From NCBI RefSeq assembly GCF_932294415.1, contig NC_065536.1, positions 2,790,001-2,854,000 of the forward strand: a DNA stretch of 64,000 nucleotides, given 5' to 3'. Below, piece after piece: positions 33,445 through 44,984 of this stretch. Each line of letters starts with the position of its first letter. Position 1 is the stretch's first letter. The stretch is from Quercus robur (taxonomy: Eukaryota > Streptophyta > Magnoliopsida > Fagales > Fagaceae). The notes beneath the pieces were generated by a model. The model was not told the origin of the DNA. It did no database searches and saw nothing but the letters and a program-made list of their open reading frames with translations. A program made the position numbers and the translations under genes.

Positions 33445-35276
33445 GTAAGTGATGCTTTTATATAAAATGCCATGATTGTATCAATTAGCCAAGTTGCATA
33501 GATTAGTACGTATGTTTTGGGTTTTGGTATCTAACAACAATATTTGAATTTTTGCTAGGCATGCAAATACTCGAGTTTGGAATGGCATTGTAGATGTCAA
33601 TTGGGGTTCTCTTTATTATGTATTTGAACTTACTACTGGGTTGTATCCACACAATTATTATTTTGTTTGTCACTGAATGAACTTGTAATCGAAGTATTTT
33701 ATATCTAATGTACCTGTTTCTAGATTGTGATATTATGACTGTTTAATTTTGTCTTTCAATTTTAAATCCCCACAATTTTGTAGTTTATATTGCTTACTAC
33801 TCACTAGTTTAATTGTGATGATTGAATTAACTTACTGAAATGAACTTTAAACAGTACATATATATCCAGGCCAGGAACAAATTTTGTCAGAGTGATGTGT
33901 GACTTGGACGGTTAAGGTTGTTTTTAAGGTTGTTTTTTTCCTCCTATTATAGTTAATTATAGAAGACCAAAAAGAGAAATGGCAAGAGAGCTCCACGTAA
34001 ATGCAATAGCCTCATTATTTAGGTAAAAAAATAAAAATAAAAATTTATTTTATTTTTTAGGGGAGAATATTACTTGTAAGGGTTCTTTTGTTCCCAAAAA
34101 AAAAAACATAAAAAGCCTTTATTGAACCCAATGTTCACAATTCGTAACTATGATTTTTCCTGAATGCTATAGACACATGCACATCCTTCCCTTCCCCTTC
34201 AAGCAGTAATATATATTGTCAATCCACCATCAGCCCTTTAATTATTCGTGCTTTGAGCATTGATGCTACAACTTCCAATTGAAGCTTGGTCAGTACCATC
34301 AGTGCAATCATGCTCATTCATCAAAAAACAACCAAAAAGAGAGAAACAATAAACACCCCAAGGAAACACTTATTTCTAACGACACTCGTAGGAAATTTCC
34401 CACCTCAACATCCATGCAAACCCGACTATGCATTTATCTAGTGAACAGATTATTGTCTATCAAATATATCAATTACAACCTCCCATTTGTCTGATTTTTT
34501 TTCCCCATTTTAAACATTGGTTATTTTATAAGGAAAAAATAAATTCTAACAATTTGTGATTGATAGAAGCATCAATGGAACAGAAAAGGTGAAATAGATG
34601 ACTTTTATTTTAAATTGAACAATGGACAATTAGCTATGAGTGTTCTATTCCATATCTTTATTTTAAATTTGTTCTGGTATTGATGAAACATTCACAATAT
34701 CACAACAAGTTTATTGTAGGAAATACAAAGTTGGAGAGGAAATAAGTGTACAGATAACACATAAAAAACAAGTTTAACGATATTGAATTGGAGAGGAAAC
34801 CCATATAGATAACACATTGGCTACTGCGAAAAACTGATTCTAACAGATACAGGGAAGTACCGACTGAGGGCCATGACATCAAGTAAAACTTGATAAAACT
34901 CTGTTTAAGTTTAAATGCAAGCTCCTGCCTGAAGACTAAAATCCTCATACAATTTTCATTAGCATGATGCATGAAGGCAAATATTAAATTAACAGTGACC
35001 TTCTTAAGGTTTGCATTCATTGATTAATGGGAATTAGTGATTAATGGGAATACTATATTACGTATATGGGTTTTTAATACTAAGGAAAGAAATTCCACTA
35101 GTGCATAGAAACCTAACAATTGGTTCACAGGATTCACATTTCAATGTAATTTGGAGACTTAGAGGAAGTGCTCTAAAAGGGCAAGGCCAATATTATCTAT
35201 TAAATTACAATAGATACCCGTATACAGACAAAAGTGTGATGATTTTTTTACAAATGTTAAATTCAAGAGTAATTAC
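33445..35276. other. MULE interior between transposase and captured exons
   Basis: It contains the predicted 3' UTR intron of the transposase (33445-33558) and probable polyadenylation region. After that comes AT-rich DNA with no recognised gene. The left arm of a 115-bp inverted repeat lies at 34619-34734. Confidence 0.5.
34619..34734. repeat. Left arm of 115-bp inverted repeat (partner 36387-36504)
   Basis: Almost perfect reverse complement of 36387-36504, with only a few mismatches, for example in the CACAATATCACAAC / CACAAACTCACAAG segment. The two arms bracket the AGT2 exons. The right arm overlaps the last codons (DNGQLAMS) of the unnamed captured fragment, so this arm is probably an inverted duplicate made during or after capture. 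Confidence 0.85.
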
Positions 35277-36127
35277 TTTCATGTGTTTGCTGAAGAGCTC
35301 TCAAACGCTTGAGCAAGTGAGAACCAACATCAGCGCAATGAGCTTGACGCTTCTCCTGGTCAATAACTCTCAGCACTGCTAGCCCCCCAGCCGAACATAC
35401 AGGGTTTCCTCCAAAAGTATTAAATTGAATTTTCTGGGCCAATACACTCGCAATCTCTGGGGTTGTCACAACTGCTCCCAATGGTAAACCATTGCCAATA
35501 CCCTGATAGATATTAATTGTGAGATTCAATGGAATGGTTGCATAAGATTATAAAACAAAAACTGATTAACTGAAATTGTAAGTTATTTAAAGAAAAAAGC
35601 TATTGACACTTGCAACACTAACATGATTTACATGTCTTCCTAAAATAGATTATGGGTAATGACCTTTGCCATAGTAAATATATCAGGAATGACGCCCTGT
35701 GATTCAAAGCCCCAGTAATTGCTTCCTGTTCGACCAAAGCCAGTTTGCACTTCATCTACAATGCAGACACCACCAGCCTTGCGTACAATGTCATAAACCA
35801 GTTTCAAGTATCCAGGCGCCAATTCAACTGCTCCTCCAGCTCCCTACAGTAAGTGAAAAGTACAACCAATTAGAAAATTTTCAGTGTCCTTAAATAGGTG
35901 GTTGTAACACCAACAATTTCAGACCTTACTATAGATGCCAAAAAAGAAAAAAATGAAGAAAAAAGAAAAGAAAAGAAGATAACCTGAATTGTTTCAGCTA
36001 TAAATCCTGCAACTTTTCCTGAAGTACCAAAATCAATGTGATCTTGCAAATCTTTGGCATAACGATTGGCATCGGAACCAAAAACTCCATGGTATGGATC
36101 TGGATTTACAACATGATGAATTTCACC
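35277..36127 (-). pseudogene. AGT2: Captured fragment of alanine:glyoxylate aminotransferase 2 (three exons)
   Basis: Three exons with canonical splice sites lie at 36127-35985, 35843-35664 and 35502-35277. They encode [16 protein letters not shown], then [18 protein letters not shown]...[14 protein letters not shown], then [16 protein letters not shown]...[14 protein letters not shown]. This is the middle of the class-III PLP aminotransferase AGXT2/AGT2, a mitochondrial or peroxisomal glyoxylate aminotransferase. The PLP lysine (FTMAK|GIGNG) sits at the exon 2/3 junction, and the frame is open across all three exons. The N-terminal exons and those after LQQTHE are missing. It is a partial copy carried inside the MULE, with introns, so it was captured as DNA. 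It could add exons to a transcript but not make the enzyme. Confidence 0.88.
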
Positions 36128-36386
36128 CTGCAAAATGTTGCAGTAATTTTGAGCAGATAGATCAGAATATTTATTATATTTTGACAAATGTCTTTTACAC
36201 ACATGTACATGATGAATTTCACATACTAAGTTTCACTGTGACAGTGATAATTACAATAGTTATAACTATAGACTCGCAAACAACAGAGCTTCAGTGAGTT
36301 TTTCTACATGTTTGTGGTCAATGTGCAAAAGAATTGGGAAAAGACATTTCCATTATTACTCTCAGCAAGTGTTTGATAACAAGAGA

Positions 36387-36504
36387 TTACCAACTTTGTA
36401 TTTCCTACAATAAACTTCTTGTGAGTTTGTGAATGTTTCATCAATACCAGAACAAATTTAAAATAAAGATATGGAATAGAACACTCATAGCTAATTGTCC
36501 ATTG
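36387..36504. repeat. Right arm of 115-bp inverted repeat
   Basis: Partner of 34619-34734, about 1.65 kb away in opposite orientation. Confidence 0.85.
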
Positions 36505-37109
36505 TCTGATGATGCACAGCCAATGAACTCCTTCACACGCTCTTGAAAAGGTGTATAATTAACTAATAGACGATCCAAAACGATAAAAGTAGATTCCACC
36601 ACCTGTGTCATGGACTCGTGTTGCAGCGGATTCATTGATTCAAGACGGGTAAGAAGCTGATTTTGAACATGCAACACTGTCTGCTCAAGCACATCCACGT
36701 TTAAAGTTGTTACGCTACCTTTTAGCAAAGCAGGAGGACTCTTGGGGATTGACAATTCACTCGAAGACTGAGCGTCACGACAAGATATTTGTGATGACGT
36801 CTCATCAAATTCAACAATTGAAGGACTATGATGCAGGTCAGCAGAGCCTTCACAATTAGACACATCTTTATCTCGAGGAACAAATATGGAATCAAAATTA
36901 GGGAAAACACCTGCCAAAAATATGAATCAGAGTCACAACCAAAGATGAAAGAGGGAAAAAAAACCAAACAAATGGAATGTAATCTGTATTTACCACAAGA
37001 GAGAGGCCGAGGTGGAAGAACTAATAAACATCGAGGAGGAGGGAAAGCAAGCCGGCCCAACCAACCCAGAATATGAAGTCCTAAAACTTGACTTATACAA
37101 TCTGTCACT
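36441..37109 (-). pseudogene. Captured two-exon fragment, protein not recognised
   Basis: Exon 37109-36994 encodes CISQVLGLHILGWLGRLAFP...PRPLSC. An intron with good borders (GTAAAT...TTTTGGCAG) leads into a second exon from about 36911 encoding VFPNFDSIFVPRDKD and SPSIVEFDETSSQIS, and continuing through VESTFIVLDRLLVNYTPFQERVKEFIGCASS. The open frame runs to the stop at 36441. The composition looks like a real, soluble host protein, but I do not recognise the family. Same strand as the AGT2, INO80 and PMD pieces around it, so it is probably another captured gene fragment. Confidence 0.5.
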
Positions 37110-37824
37110 GGAAGAAAAAATATATATATTAACAGATAACTGATAAGGGCAAGCAGCAAGTTAGCAAGAACAAAGCAAGAGAAACATAAACTATAAAGAG
37201 CTCAAGTTCCTTATTCTCATAAACTAAAGCAGAGAATGAAGCTGGAGCGTGCATTCTCATCACATTGGAAGAGTCAAAATATCCCTTGGGTGGCTATGGT
37301 GCCCACCAAAATTTGAATTCCCATTTACAACACACACACACGCACATATATAGAGGCCTGCCAAAGGCTGGGATTCGAAAAAATTGAATTGCCCACCCCT
37401 CTCCCCCCCCATTCCCCCACAAAAAAATATTTGAGCTCACCAAATGACCTCCTAGAAAAAAATATTAGCCTGCTGGCCTAACTCAAAAAAAATACAGAAC
37501 AATCTGCCCTTATCAACAAAAAAGAATCATTAATTTTAATTTTTTAATTTTTTTTGTACATGTGTCATGTCTATAGCCAAACACATAAAGCAAGTGCAAA
37601 TGCATGAAGTATTCACTTATTTTATTAAAAATAAATAAATAAATAAATAAAGAAGAAGAAGAAGAAGCAAAGCAACTTTCCTCACTTTTAAAGCTATAAG
37701 AGAAACCTAAGAATTGAGTATTTAGTAAGGTTGGCATTTTCATGACAGTGAACCTTAATGTTTTGGTAGTATATATAACAAACAAAAACATTAATGTAAG
37801 GCAGAAAAAGCTTTAAGAACGTAC

Positions 37825-39412
37825 CTTGTATGTTATAGGATTGTGACCTCCTGCATAGTGCACGTCCTCCAACTCCCCAAAGGGAGGGGGCAGAAGAGAA
37901 TTTGGGATCTCCCCAAAGTGGAGGTAGAAGAGATCATGATCTAAAAAGAAACTGAGAATTATTGTAGTTATTTTAAATAGCATACATATATGTTAAGGAT
38001 GGTACGTGGCAGCAAGTAGACAAAAAAACTTTATTGCTCACTCTCACAATGAGAATACTGAAAAAGGCAAACTCACCAATCTGTTAAGCTGGTGCTCGTT
38101 CAAAGTACCCCCGTGCTCTGCATGGTTCTCGATTCTGATAGAATGCAGTAAAAGATCATTGATAGGAAAATATTATAATTCTGTAGACTGCAGGCTACAC
38201 TCACCGAAAAGATGAACCAACCAAAGAAAAAATGCTTACCCTTTTGAAAACCACTCATTAAATTGTTCATGGCTGTCAAATAAGGTTGGCATAATAAAAT
38301 GCAAAAGGGCCCACAGCTCTGCCATATTATTCTGGATAGGTGTACCAGTCAGCAGCAATCGGTTCCGACAATTGAAGCTAAGCAGTGTCTTCCATCTTAT
38401 ACTGCCGAGTCAAATATCCAATGAATTAATGATGAGACTATAAAGGATTAGAAACATAAACTATTCACCAGAAAGATGATTCATGAAACTTTAGGAGGGC
38501 TGTAATGGCTAAAACTGAATTCTTATGTGATACTGTAGACATGTCGATACTGCAATACTAAAAAGATACAATTTATCTGGATGACGTTTTATATTGAATC
38601 TTAATTTCTCTTAACAAAATAATTCTAATAATAATATCAACATCAACAAGAATGATGATGATAAAAAAAGCACATTGAAATAAAAAGAACAGAATGGATA
38701 TGAAATGAAAACTAAAGTAACAACAGGTATCAATTTATTAAAAGAAATAAAAGCAGAGTTCAAAAAAGGAAAGGAAAGATCAGATGGATGAGAAAACTTG
38801 TTCTTTATGTGACTACATATTTAATAAACGAATGCTGAATAAATAAATGATTTCAGTAGATTCTTGGGTTTGTTTCAATTTTTTTATGGTACTACTCTAG
38901 ATGTCAGGCTTTGATGCGATGGCAAGTGCCTTCAACCAAAATTGACAAGTTGCAAGATCGAATCTAGAAGTTAGTCTCCAAAAAGAAAATTTTGGAGGTA
39001 AGATTGCCTGCCAATCACCTCTCCCAAACCCGCAAAAGTGGGAGTCTTGTGCATTAGGTATGACGCCCTTTTTTTTTTATAGGTACTAGGTATGACCCTT
39101 TTTTTTAATGGTATTACTCTCTTCCCACTATATGTCCATTTTATTACATACACACAAAATAAGATAACTCCCCACGGTTGACTCTTTAGTGGGACGCAAG
39201 AAATAAAATGATAGCAACAAAGACCAAAGAATAAAAACATCTCAAAAGAATAAAGCCACTACAACCACAAAGAAATAAGTTAGAACCTGTTCGAACTTTT
39301 GATTGCCTGGGCTTCATCTAACACCATGTATTGCCATTTCACACGCCGAAAGTACTTCTCATCAGACACTAACAGCTGTTAGCTGGTAATGAGAATGTGA
39401 AATCCAGCTTCC
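37825..39412 (-). pseudogene. INO80: Captured fragment of INO80 chromatin-remodelling ATPase (four exons)
   Basis: Exons with canonical junctions lie at 39412-39287 (EAGFHILITS, then [23 protein letters not shown]), 38401-38240 ([20 protein letters not shown], then [20 protein letters not shown]), 38134-38077 (IENHAEHGGTLNEHQLNRL) and 37940-37825 (FGEIPNSLLPPPFGELEDVH). The first two hold the DEAQ box (motif II) and the LTGTP motif III of the SNF2 ATPase, in the nuclear INO80 complex. A stop codon replaces the tyrosine expected after LITS, and exons encoding the HAILKPFMLRR region between the third and fourth pieces are absent. The Walker A and C-terminal helicase lobes are not present, so it cannot be a working ATPase. 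It is a MULE-captured piece, interrupted by a SINE at 38899-39107. Confidence 0.88.
38899..39107 (+). mobile_element. tRNA-derived SINE, Au-like
   Basis: The flanks ATGGTACTACTCT (38886-38898) and ATGGTATTACTCT (39108-39120) are a 13-bp target duplication with one mismatch. The body has an A-box-like GGCAAGTGCC, a B-box-like GATCGAATC and the Au-family 3' sequence 'CCAATCACCTCTCCCAAACC' through 'GGGAGTCTTGTGCA', then a T-rich tail. It lies in an intron of the captured INO80 piece. Confidence 0.8.
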
Positions 39413-39919
39413 CTGGCAAGAGAAAGAAGCTCATATAAAATAAAAATTAAAAAAACGATATAATGCACTTCTTTATAGTTTATGTTTCAATTATGGTTAG
39501 CCACCAAATTAGTGGCAACAAGACCCTAGAGCATCAGCAAGATAACCCGAAAATGCAGGTTGATGGTTTTAAGAATGGAAATACAAAGATAAATGTATGC
39601 ATGGCACTAACCACTCTTGTTAGTTTTGTTGTTTTAAACACTTTCCAACAGTTTTTTTTATTACCCAAACCCAAATTCTGTTTAATTTTTTAAAACTGTT
39701 TTTGAACTATTTCTTTATCGAACACATTTTTTATTTAAAAAATAATAGGAATCAGTTTTGTATTCTCCTTCTCAAAAACAGTTTTCTGTTCCAATCAGGC
39801 CCTTAGTTTCCACATCCAAAGAAATTTATTTCATGTTGTCATCTTTGCAATACCTATTTTCTCAATGTATGCACTTTACCACATATATTTCTTGACATGA
39901 TAAAACGTAAAACAATGAC

Positions 39920-39982
39920 CTTGCGTAAGAAGCGATTAGCCACCAGCTCAACACACATAACCTTTCTTCCTTCCCCATGATC
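39920..39982 (-). pseudogene. Captured exon of a TruA-like tRNA pseudouridine synthase
   Basis: A 63-bp segment bounded by an acceptor (TTCTAG|GATC) and a donor (CAAG|GTCATT) encodes DHGEGRKVMCVELVANRFLR plus K. The VMCVELVANRFLRK core matches the conserved strand and helix of TruA-family pseudouridine synthases (pattern ...ELVGNRFLRKMVR...). Only this exon is present. It lies between the PMD gene and the INO80 exons, on the same strand. Confidence 0.6.
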
Positions 39983-40470
39983 CTAGAAAAATACAGAGAA
40001 ACATGAATATCCAAAAATTGGTGTTGCAGCATACATAAGGACAACACAATCACGTCCGAGCAGCAAATAAAAATGGTTTGGACATGCTTGCACATTACAA
40101 AATCAACACAGTCCTACAATTGCGAAAGAGGGAGTCAATACTTGGAATTGAGAATATGAAGTAATCAACAACAATAAGTGATGGGCAATCGTAAATTTAA
40201 CAGTACATACCACTAAGATTATACTAATAAATGATTATCTAAACATATGATTAGAGGTGGAGCTAAAAATTAATAAGACTTATATTATACATCAATCATA
40301 ACATATGACCTCCGTGGTTGTCAAACGATATATAAAAAACATAAATAAAAATCCTATTAATGAGTCACAATTTGAAGAATATCAAGGTTAAAATTTTATT
40401 TTCTATGTCTAACAATGTGTTTAAAATTATGGATTTATTTCCAATAGAGAGAATCGGTCAAGGAAGAGAC

Positions 40471-42380
40471 TTACTTAATAGACAATGGAGAAGGTGCAAA
40501 TGGTGGGCCATATGCACCATCTGGTGGGAGGTCCATCCTTGGGCACAAAAAAGGGAATCTGACCCATGCCCAATACTGAACTAGCAACAAGGCCCCACCA
40601 ATCTGACTAGCACCTCTGTCGGTTGCCTTGCATAACTCTCTGTACAGCCATGCAAGGCAAGCGCTCCCCCAACTGTACTGAGGTGGATTCCGAAGGTTCC
40701 TCAGCATCTGCAACCACATCGTATGCACCCTATCACCAGACTTGTCGGCGAAAATTGTGTCTGCCAGGAGTGCTAGGATATAACATCGTGCATATTGATG
40801 CACAACCACCTCTGTTGCATCATCGGGCAACCCTTCGTCAATTTTTTCTAGTAGCTTCTTTATTTGGATCCTTTGTCCTTTAAGCGTGGTGTCATTAGTA
40901 GCAATTCCAAGCAGACTCTGACATTCATCTTTCCATGTCAAGTCAGTTGTTCCAACAATTGCCTCACCATCGATTGGAATCCCAAAAAGAACCTCCACAT
41001 CTTGTAATGTGATCGTTGTCTCACCATGTGGCAGGTGGAAGGTGTGGGTTTCAGGCCGCCATCGCTCAACGAAGGCCGTGATCAGGTTATGATCAATCTC
41101 TCTACCTGGGGTCCTATACAGCCCCTCTAATCCAACTCTCTTCACAATGTCGACGATACGATCATCCACCACTATCCGGCGTCGTTTTCGGAACTCGTCA
41201 TTACGACCGCGGCATTTCAGTGGCCCTGGATCCTGCACATGATAGAATTATGGTGATGAGATGCAATATGCCATAACCTTTGTATATATGATTGTAGTTA
41301 TTGATCCCAAAAAACAAAAATAAAGCAATTATGAAGGGACCTTAAAATATCAACCCCAAAAAGAAAAAAAAAAAACCAAAAAAAAAAGCAACAACGGGAG
41401 AAAAATAAAAGGATGCAATGCACTTTATACATTTGTCTAGTAATGAAAGGCTTCCCATGCGACCAGCCTATTGCTGCCTCTAAACCAGGAAAAGTCAAAA
41501 GGCTTCTTAAAGCTATTTCATTAATTTAAGAAGCTTTAAGTAACTATCTTGGAATTTGGTTGTATTTCGTTGTCATAGTTGCTGGTTTTTTTTGTTTTCC
41601 CTTAAGCTCTGTTGTTGTCCAACCCTTGAATTTACTTAACTAAGTATTTTAATGCAAGTAAGAAACTCAAGTGAAAAGGGTCCTTAAGGATTTTATTTGA
41701 TTTATGACAAAAGCTTGTCTTCAATATGATTCATTAAGCTAGGTTTGTTAGACAAGTTGTAATTCCAAATGGATTCCTAAATATAAACTTCTATGTTTTG
41801 CTTTTGGAACCTAAGGATCATATTTTATGCATGTACCATTGCTTCCAATCTCAAGCACATTTTTTTAAAAAAAATTTAGCTCTGTTTGACATGATATGGA
41901 AAATAAACAACCTAAATAGAGGAAAGTAAAAGAAACTAGAGGCAAAGGCTAGCGTTCTCAATAATAACAATAAAAATTACTGCAACAACCACAACCTGAA
42001 CAACTTCTTGCCAAGCAACAATAAAATTATCACAGGTCACATTGCTTCAAACAAAAATAACTCTTATGAACCTAGGATTGCTTTGTTCATGTACACCCAC
42101 ACTAACAGTCAACCAATCTAACTTAACCCAACTAATGCGCATGACCATGCATTGAAAGCTAGTAATACCATTGACACTTAGAATTTCAAAAATGGGAAGA
42201 AAAAAAAATCAACATAATGTAAAAGGATAAGAAGAGAATATTCAGCAGGTGGTCGGTTTTCATTTTTACCTTGCCTTCCCAAACAGCGCACGCTCGATGT
42301 GTTTTTATAAACCTTAACACTGAATCGTCAGTGGGCTCAGGACCAAACTCATCAGGGAGCTGAGCAGGAACAGCAGCCAT
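40471..42380 (-). CDS. Plant mobile domain (PMD, aminotransferase-like) protein, MULE-borne
   Basis: Two exons: 42380-42270 (MAAVPAQLPDEFGPEPTDDS to AVWEGK) and 41232-40471 (DPGPLKCRGR onward), joined in frame by GT/AG borders. Together they give 290 residues. The PMD signature is clear: GLEGLYRTPGREIDHNLITAF, then THTFHLPHGETTITLQDVEV, then LFGIPIDG, and a later SWGSACLAWLYRELCKA. PMD proteins occur as nuclear host factors (MAIN, MAIL1) and as genes of mobile elements. The stop overlaps a strong donor (ATTAA|GTAAGT), so the original gene probably ran into a further exon now missing, leaving a protein shorter than usual PMD proteins. It is read from the right end toward the transposase, the position of mudrB in MuDR. 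Its function in transposition is unknown. Confidence 0.85.
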
Positions 42381-44619
42381 ACTGCACGAAGTTTAGGGAG
42401 TCAAGAGTAATATAATCACATGTTAAATTGGCAAGGAAAGTGATGAACAAGAAAATGATTCAGTTTATTTTGACAACAAGCAGATGGTCCTCTTTACTCA
42501 TAAAATTAATTTGGGCTACAATGAAGTTTTACAAAAGGTGACAAAAAGAATGAAGGAAAATCATATCCGCGTTGATTAATTTGGGCTACCCACATAGTTG
42601 GCCTTACTATTTTCCCTCCTACCAAATGGACCCTACAGTTACGTGCTACATAAAAGATCTGAAAAAATTAAAAAGGGGGGAGGAGTTTGTGGGGTGGGTT
42701 CTTAAAAGACTTTCTAAAATTGATTGTCTGAACTCACAACAAAACATCCAAACCAGGGTACAATGGTGAACAAAGCCTTTACCCTACCACCCCAACACAA
42801 GTAGGTACGAAAAATCTCATTTCTACACTTCATCCTACCAAACATAATGTAAGAAATCATAAAATCATTTCAACATTGCAGCATTGCCTGTGTAGATTCA
42901 TGTGAAAACTATGCAGAAGAAGTGAAGAACCAGATGTTAAAAATAAGACAATATAATGCAAAATTTAAATACCAGGACAAAAAATAAATAAATAAATAAA
43001 TAAAAAATCTTCAATAACAGCAATGTATAGTAAAGCAGATGAACAAAGGTAACAAAGCAAACATGGCAGCCAAGATTTGAAATGCAGCAACATAGTAGAA
43101 TCATTACCTGCAATATCACTATGCAACTACCTTCTCTAAAAGCTTATGTTGTGAAGCCTTTTCAAGCCTATTCCTGCAAGGTATAAAATGCAATTAGCAC
43201 CTCAAATACGTATATATATGGATGAACATCATTTCTATGCTTATATAAAGAAGGAAGAAAGGAAAATAAATTTCTAGACAGACATTTTAATATATATGAT
43301 GAATTTCATATTGTAATATTTAGGAGAGCCTTTTTTTTATAAGAATAATTTTATTGAAAAAAAGACTACATACAAAAAGCACAAAGCAGCCAAAACAATT
43401 ACACGAAAAAAAAAAAAAATTATGTTCAATAAGAAAGAGACTATAAATGCAGGAATGGCGTCACTAGTTGTGAAACAAAGACCATAAAACCAAAAGACCA
43501 TAAAACAATATAAAAAAAGGAATAAGACATTTAATGAAAGTTAAAGCATCATGATATAAGTGGAACTGCCAAAAATGAAGAAATATGCTGATTTGAGAAC
43601 TAAAACGATTAATTGGAAAGAGGAGCATTAATGGCAAAGTCCATTTACACTTGTATGAGCAGTTAATAACGTAATTTTTTAATTTCCAAATGATGAGAAA
43701 TCTATCAATAGATTCTTTACATATGTACATATGTATAAAGAAAATCCCTGCCCTCTCGTTCAATGCCTAACAGAAAACCAAGATTAAAGAGATGTTTTTA
43801 TTCAGGCCTTTTCAATGCCTCCTATATTTCTACAAATACGTTAGACCCAGTTAGATGCTAGTCATGACAAGAAAAAACTATCAGAGCAATTTATTTGCTA
43901 GGAAGGAACATATATCGTGATTATGGCAACTTCACACAAGATGGTGAAGAGTTAAAAGTTCATTGAAAAGGCCACATGATAAAAACCCTAGGTTCAAACA
44001 GCAATTCAATAAATAAGAAATCATGTCATCCCAGCAATCAATGCTACCTATTTACTGGTAAGCATAACTTGTGCATTCAAATCACAGAAATAATAAACAT
44101 TTTATAAAAATAAAAATCCAAAAACCCATTAATAACTCAATTCACATTACACCCAAAAAATAAAAAAAATAAAAGAACATATAAGCAAAAATCATACAAT
44201 GATATAAAAACCCAAAAAGAAGAGATCAAATGAGAATGATACCCTGCGGTTTGTTGGGACGGCGACGGCGACGGAGACGCTGACGGCGAAGGCGACGTTT
44301 CTATGACGGCGACGGCGACGGAAAGTGAGAGACCGAAGCGAGATGGAGGGCCGACGGCGACGGACAAGGACGGAGCTGAAGAGAGGGAATGAATGCGACG
44401 GAACGGCGACGGAGCTGAAGAGGACTGAGAGTGAGAGAGAGAGAGAGAGACTGAGTTTTTTGAGTGATGCACTGTGAGTGTGGGAGGGAATGAGAGTTTT
44501 TTGAACTAAAGATTTTTTTTTGAGAGAGTACTGTAAAGTGTGGGAGGACTGAGTTTTTTTGAGACTGTTTTGAATGAGAGTTTTTTTGAGAGTTTTGTTG
44601 AGAGAGGCAAAAGAAAATA
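42381..44619. other. Presumed leader/promoter side of the PMD gene inside the MULE
   Basis: No further coding exon is recognised. A block at about 43330-43440 has a T-tract followed by TATAAGAATAATTTTATTG and could be a short LINE 3' end on the minus strand. A GC-rich, CGG/CGA-repetitive tract (44250-44420) followed by (GAGA)n lies near the right palindrome array. The serine- and proline-rich frames it yields look like repeat translation, not proteins. Confidence 0.45.
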
Positions 44620-44982
44620 GAAATCAAGTCCAACGGACTTGATTTCTGTGTAGAAAAACCGCTAGTCGGTTTTTATACATACAAACCGAGTCTAATAGAC
44701 TCGTTTTCTACACACAGAAATCGAGTCCAATGGACTCGATTTCTATGTGTAAAAACCGAGTGTATTGGACTCGGTTTGTATGCATGGAAATCGAGTTTAT
44801 TTAACTCGATTTCTATGTGTAAAAACCAAGTGTATTGGACTCGGTTTGTATGCATAGAAATCGAGTTTATTTAACTCGATTTCTGTACGCCCATTTCCCA
44901 CGTCGTTCACTGCAAAAAAGGAAAATCGAGTATACTAAACTCGATTTTACAACCCACAAATCGACTCCAATAAACTCGAATT
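44620..44982. repeat. Right subterminal array of about ten palindromes
   Basis: Same palindrome family and period as the left array, with about ten units. One is a short form (ACCGCTAGTCGGT near 44658-44671). Two adjacent 70-bp blocks (about 44744-44813 and 44814-44883) are nearly identical, showing recent growth by tandem duplication. A spacer of about 37 bp before the ninth unit is longer than the rest. The array ends about 80 bp from the right terminus. Confidence 0.9.
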
Positions 44983-44984
44983 GT

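Noticed and set aside
44137-44633. Serine- and proline-rich frames near the right end of the MULE
   Set aside because: They are repeat translation of CGA/CGG and GAGA tracts and are not linked to PMD exon 1 in frame.
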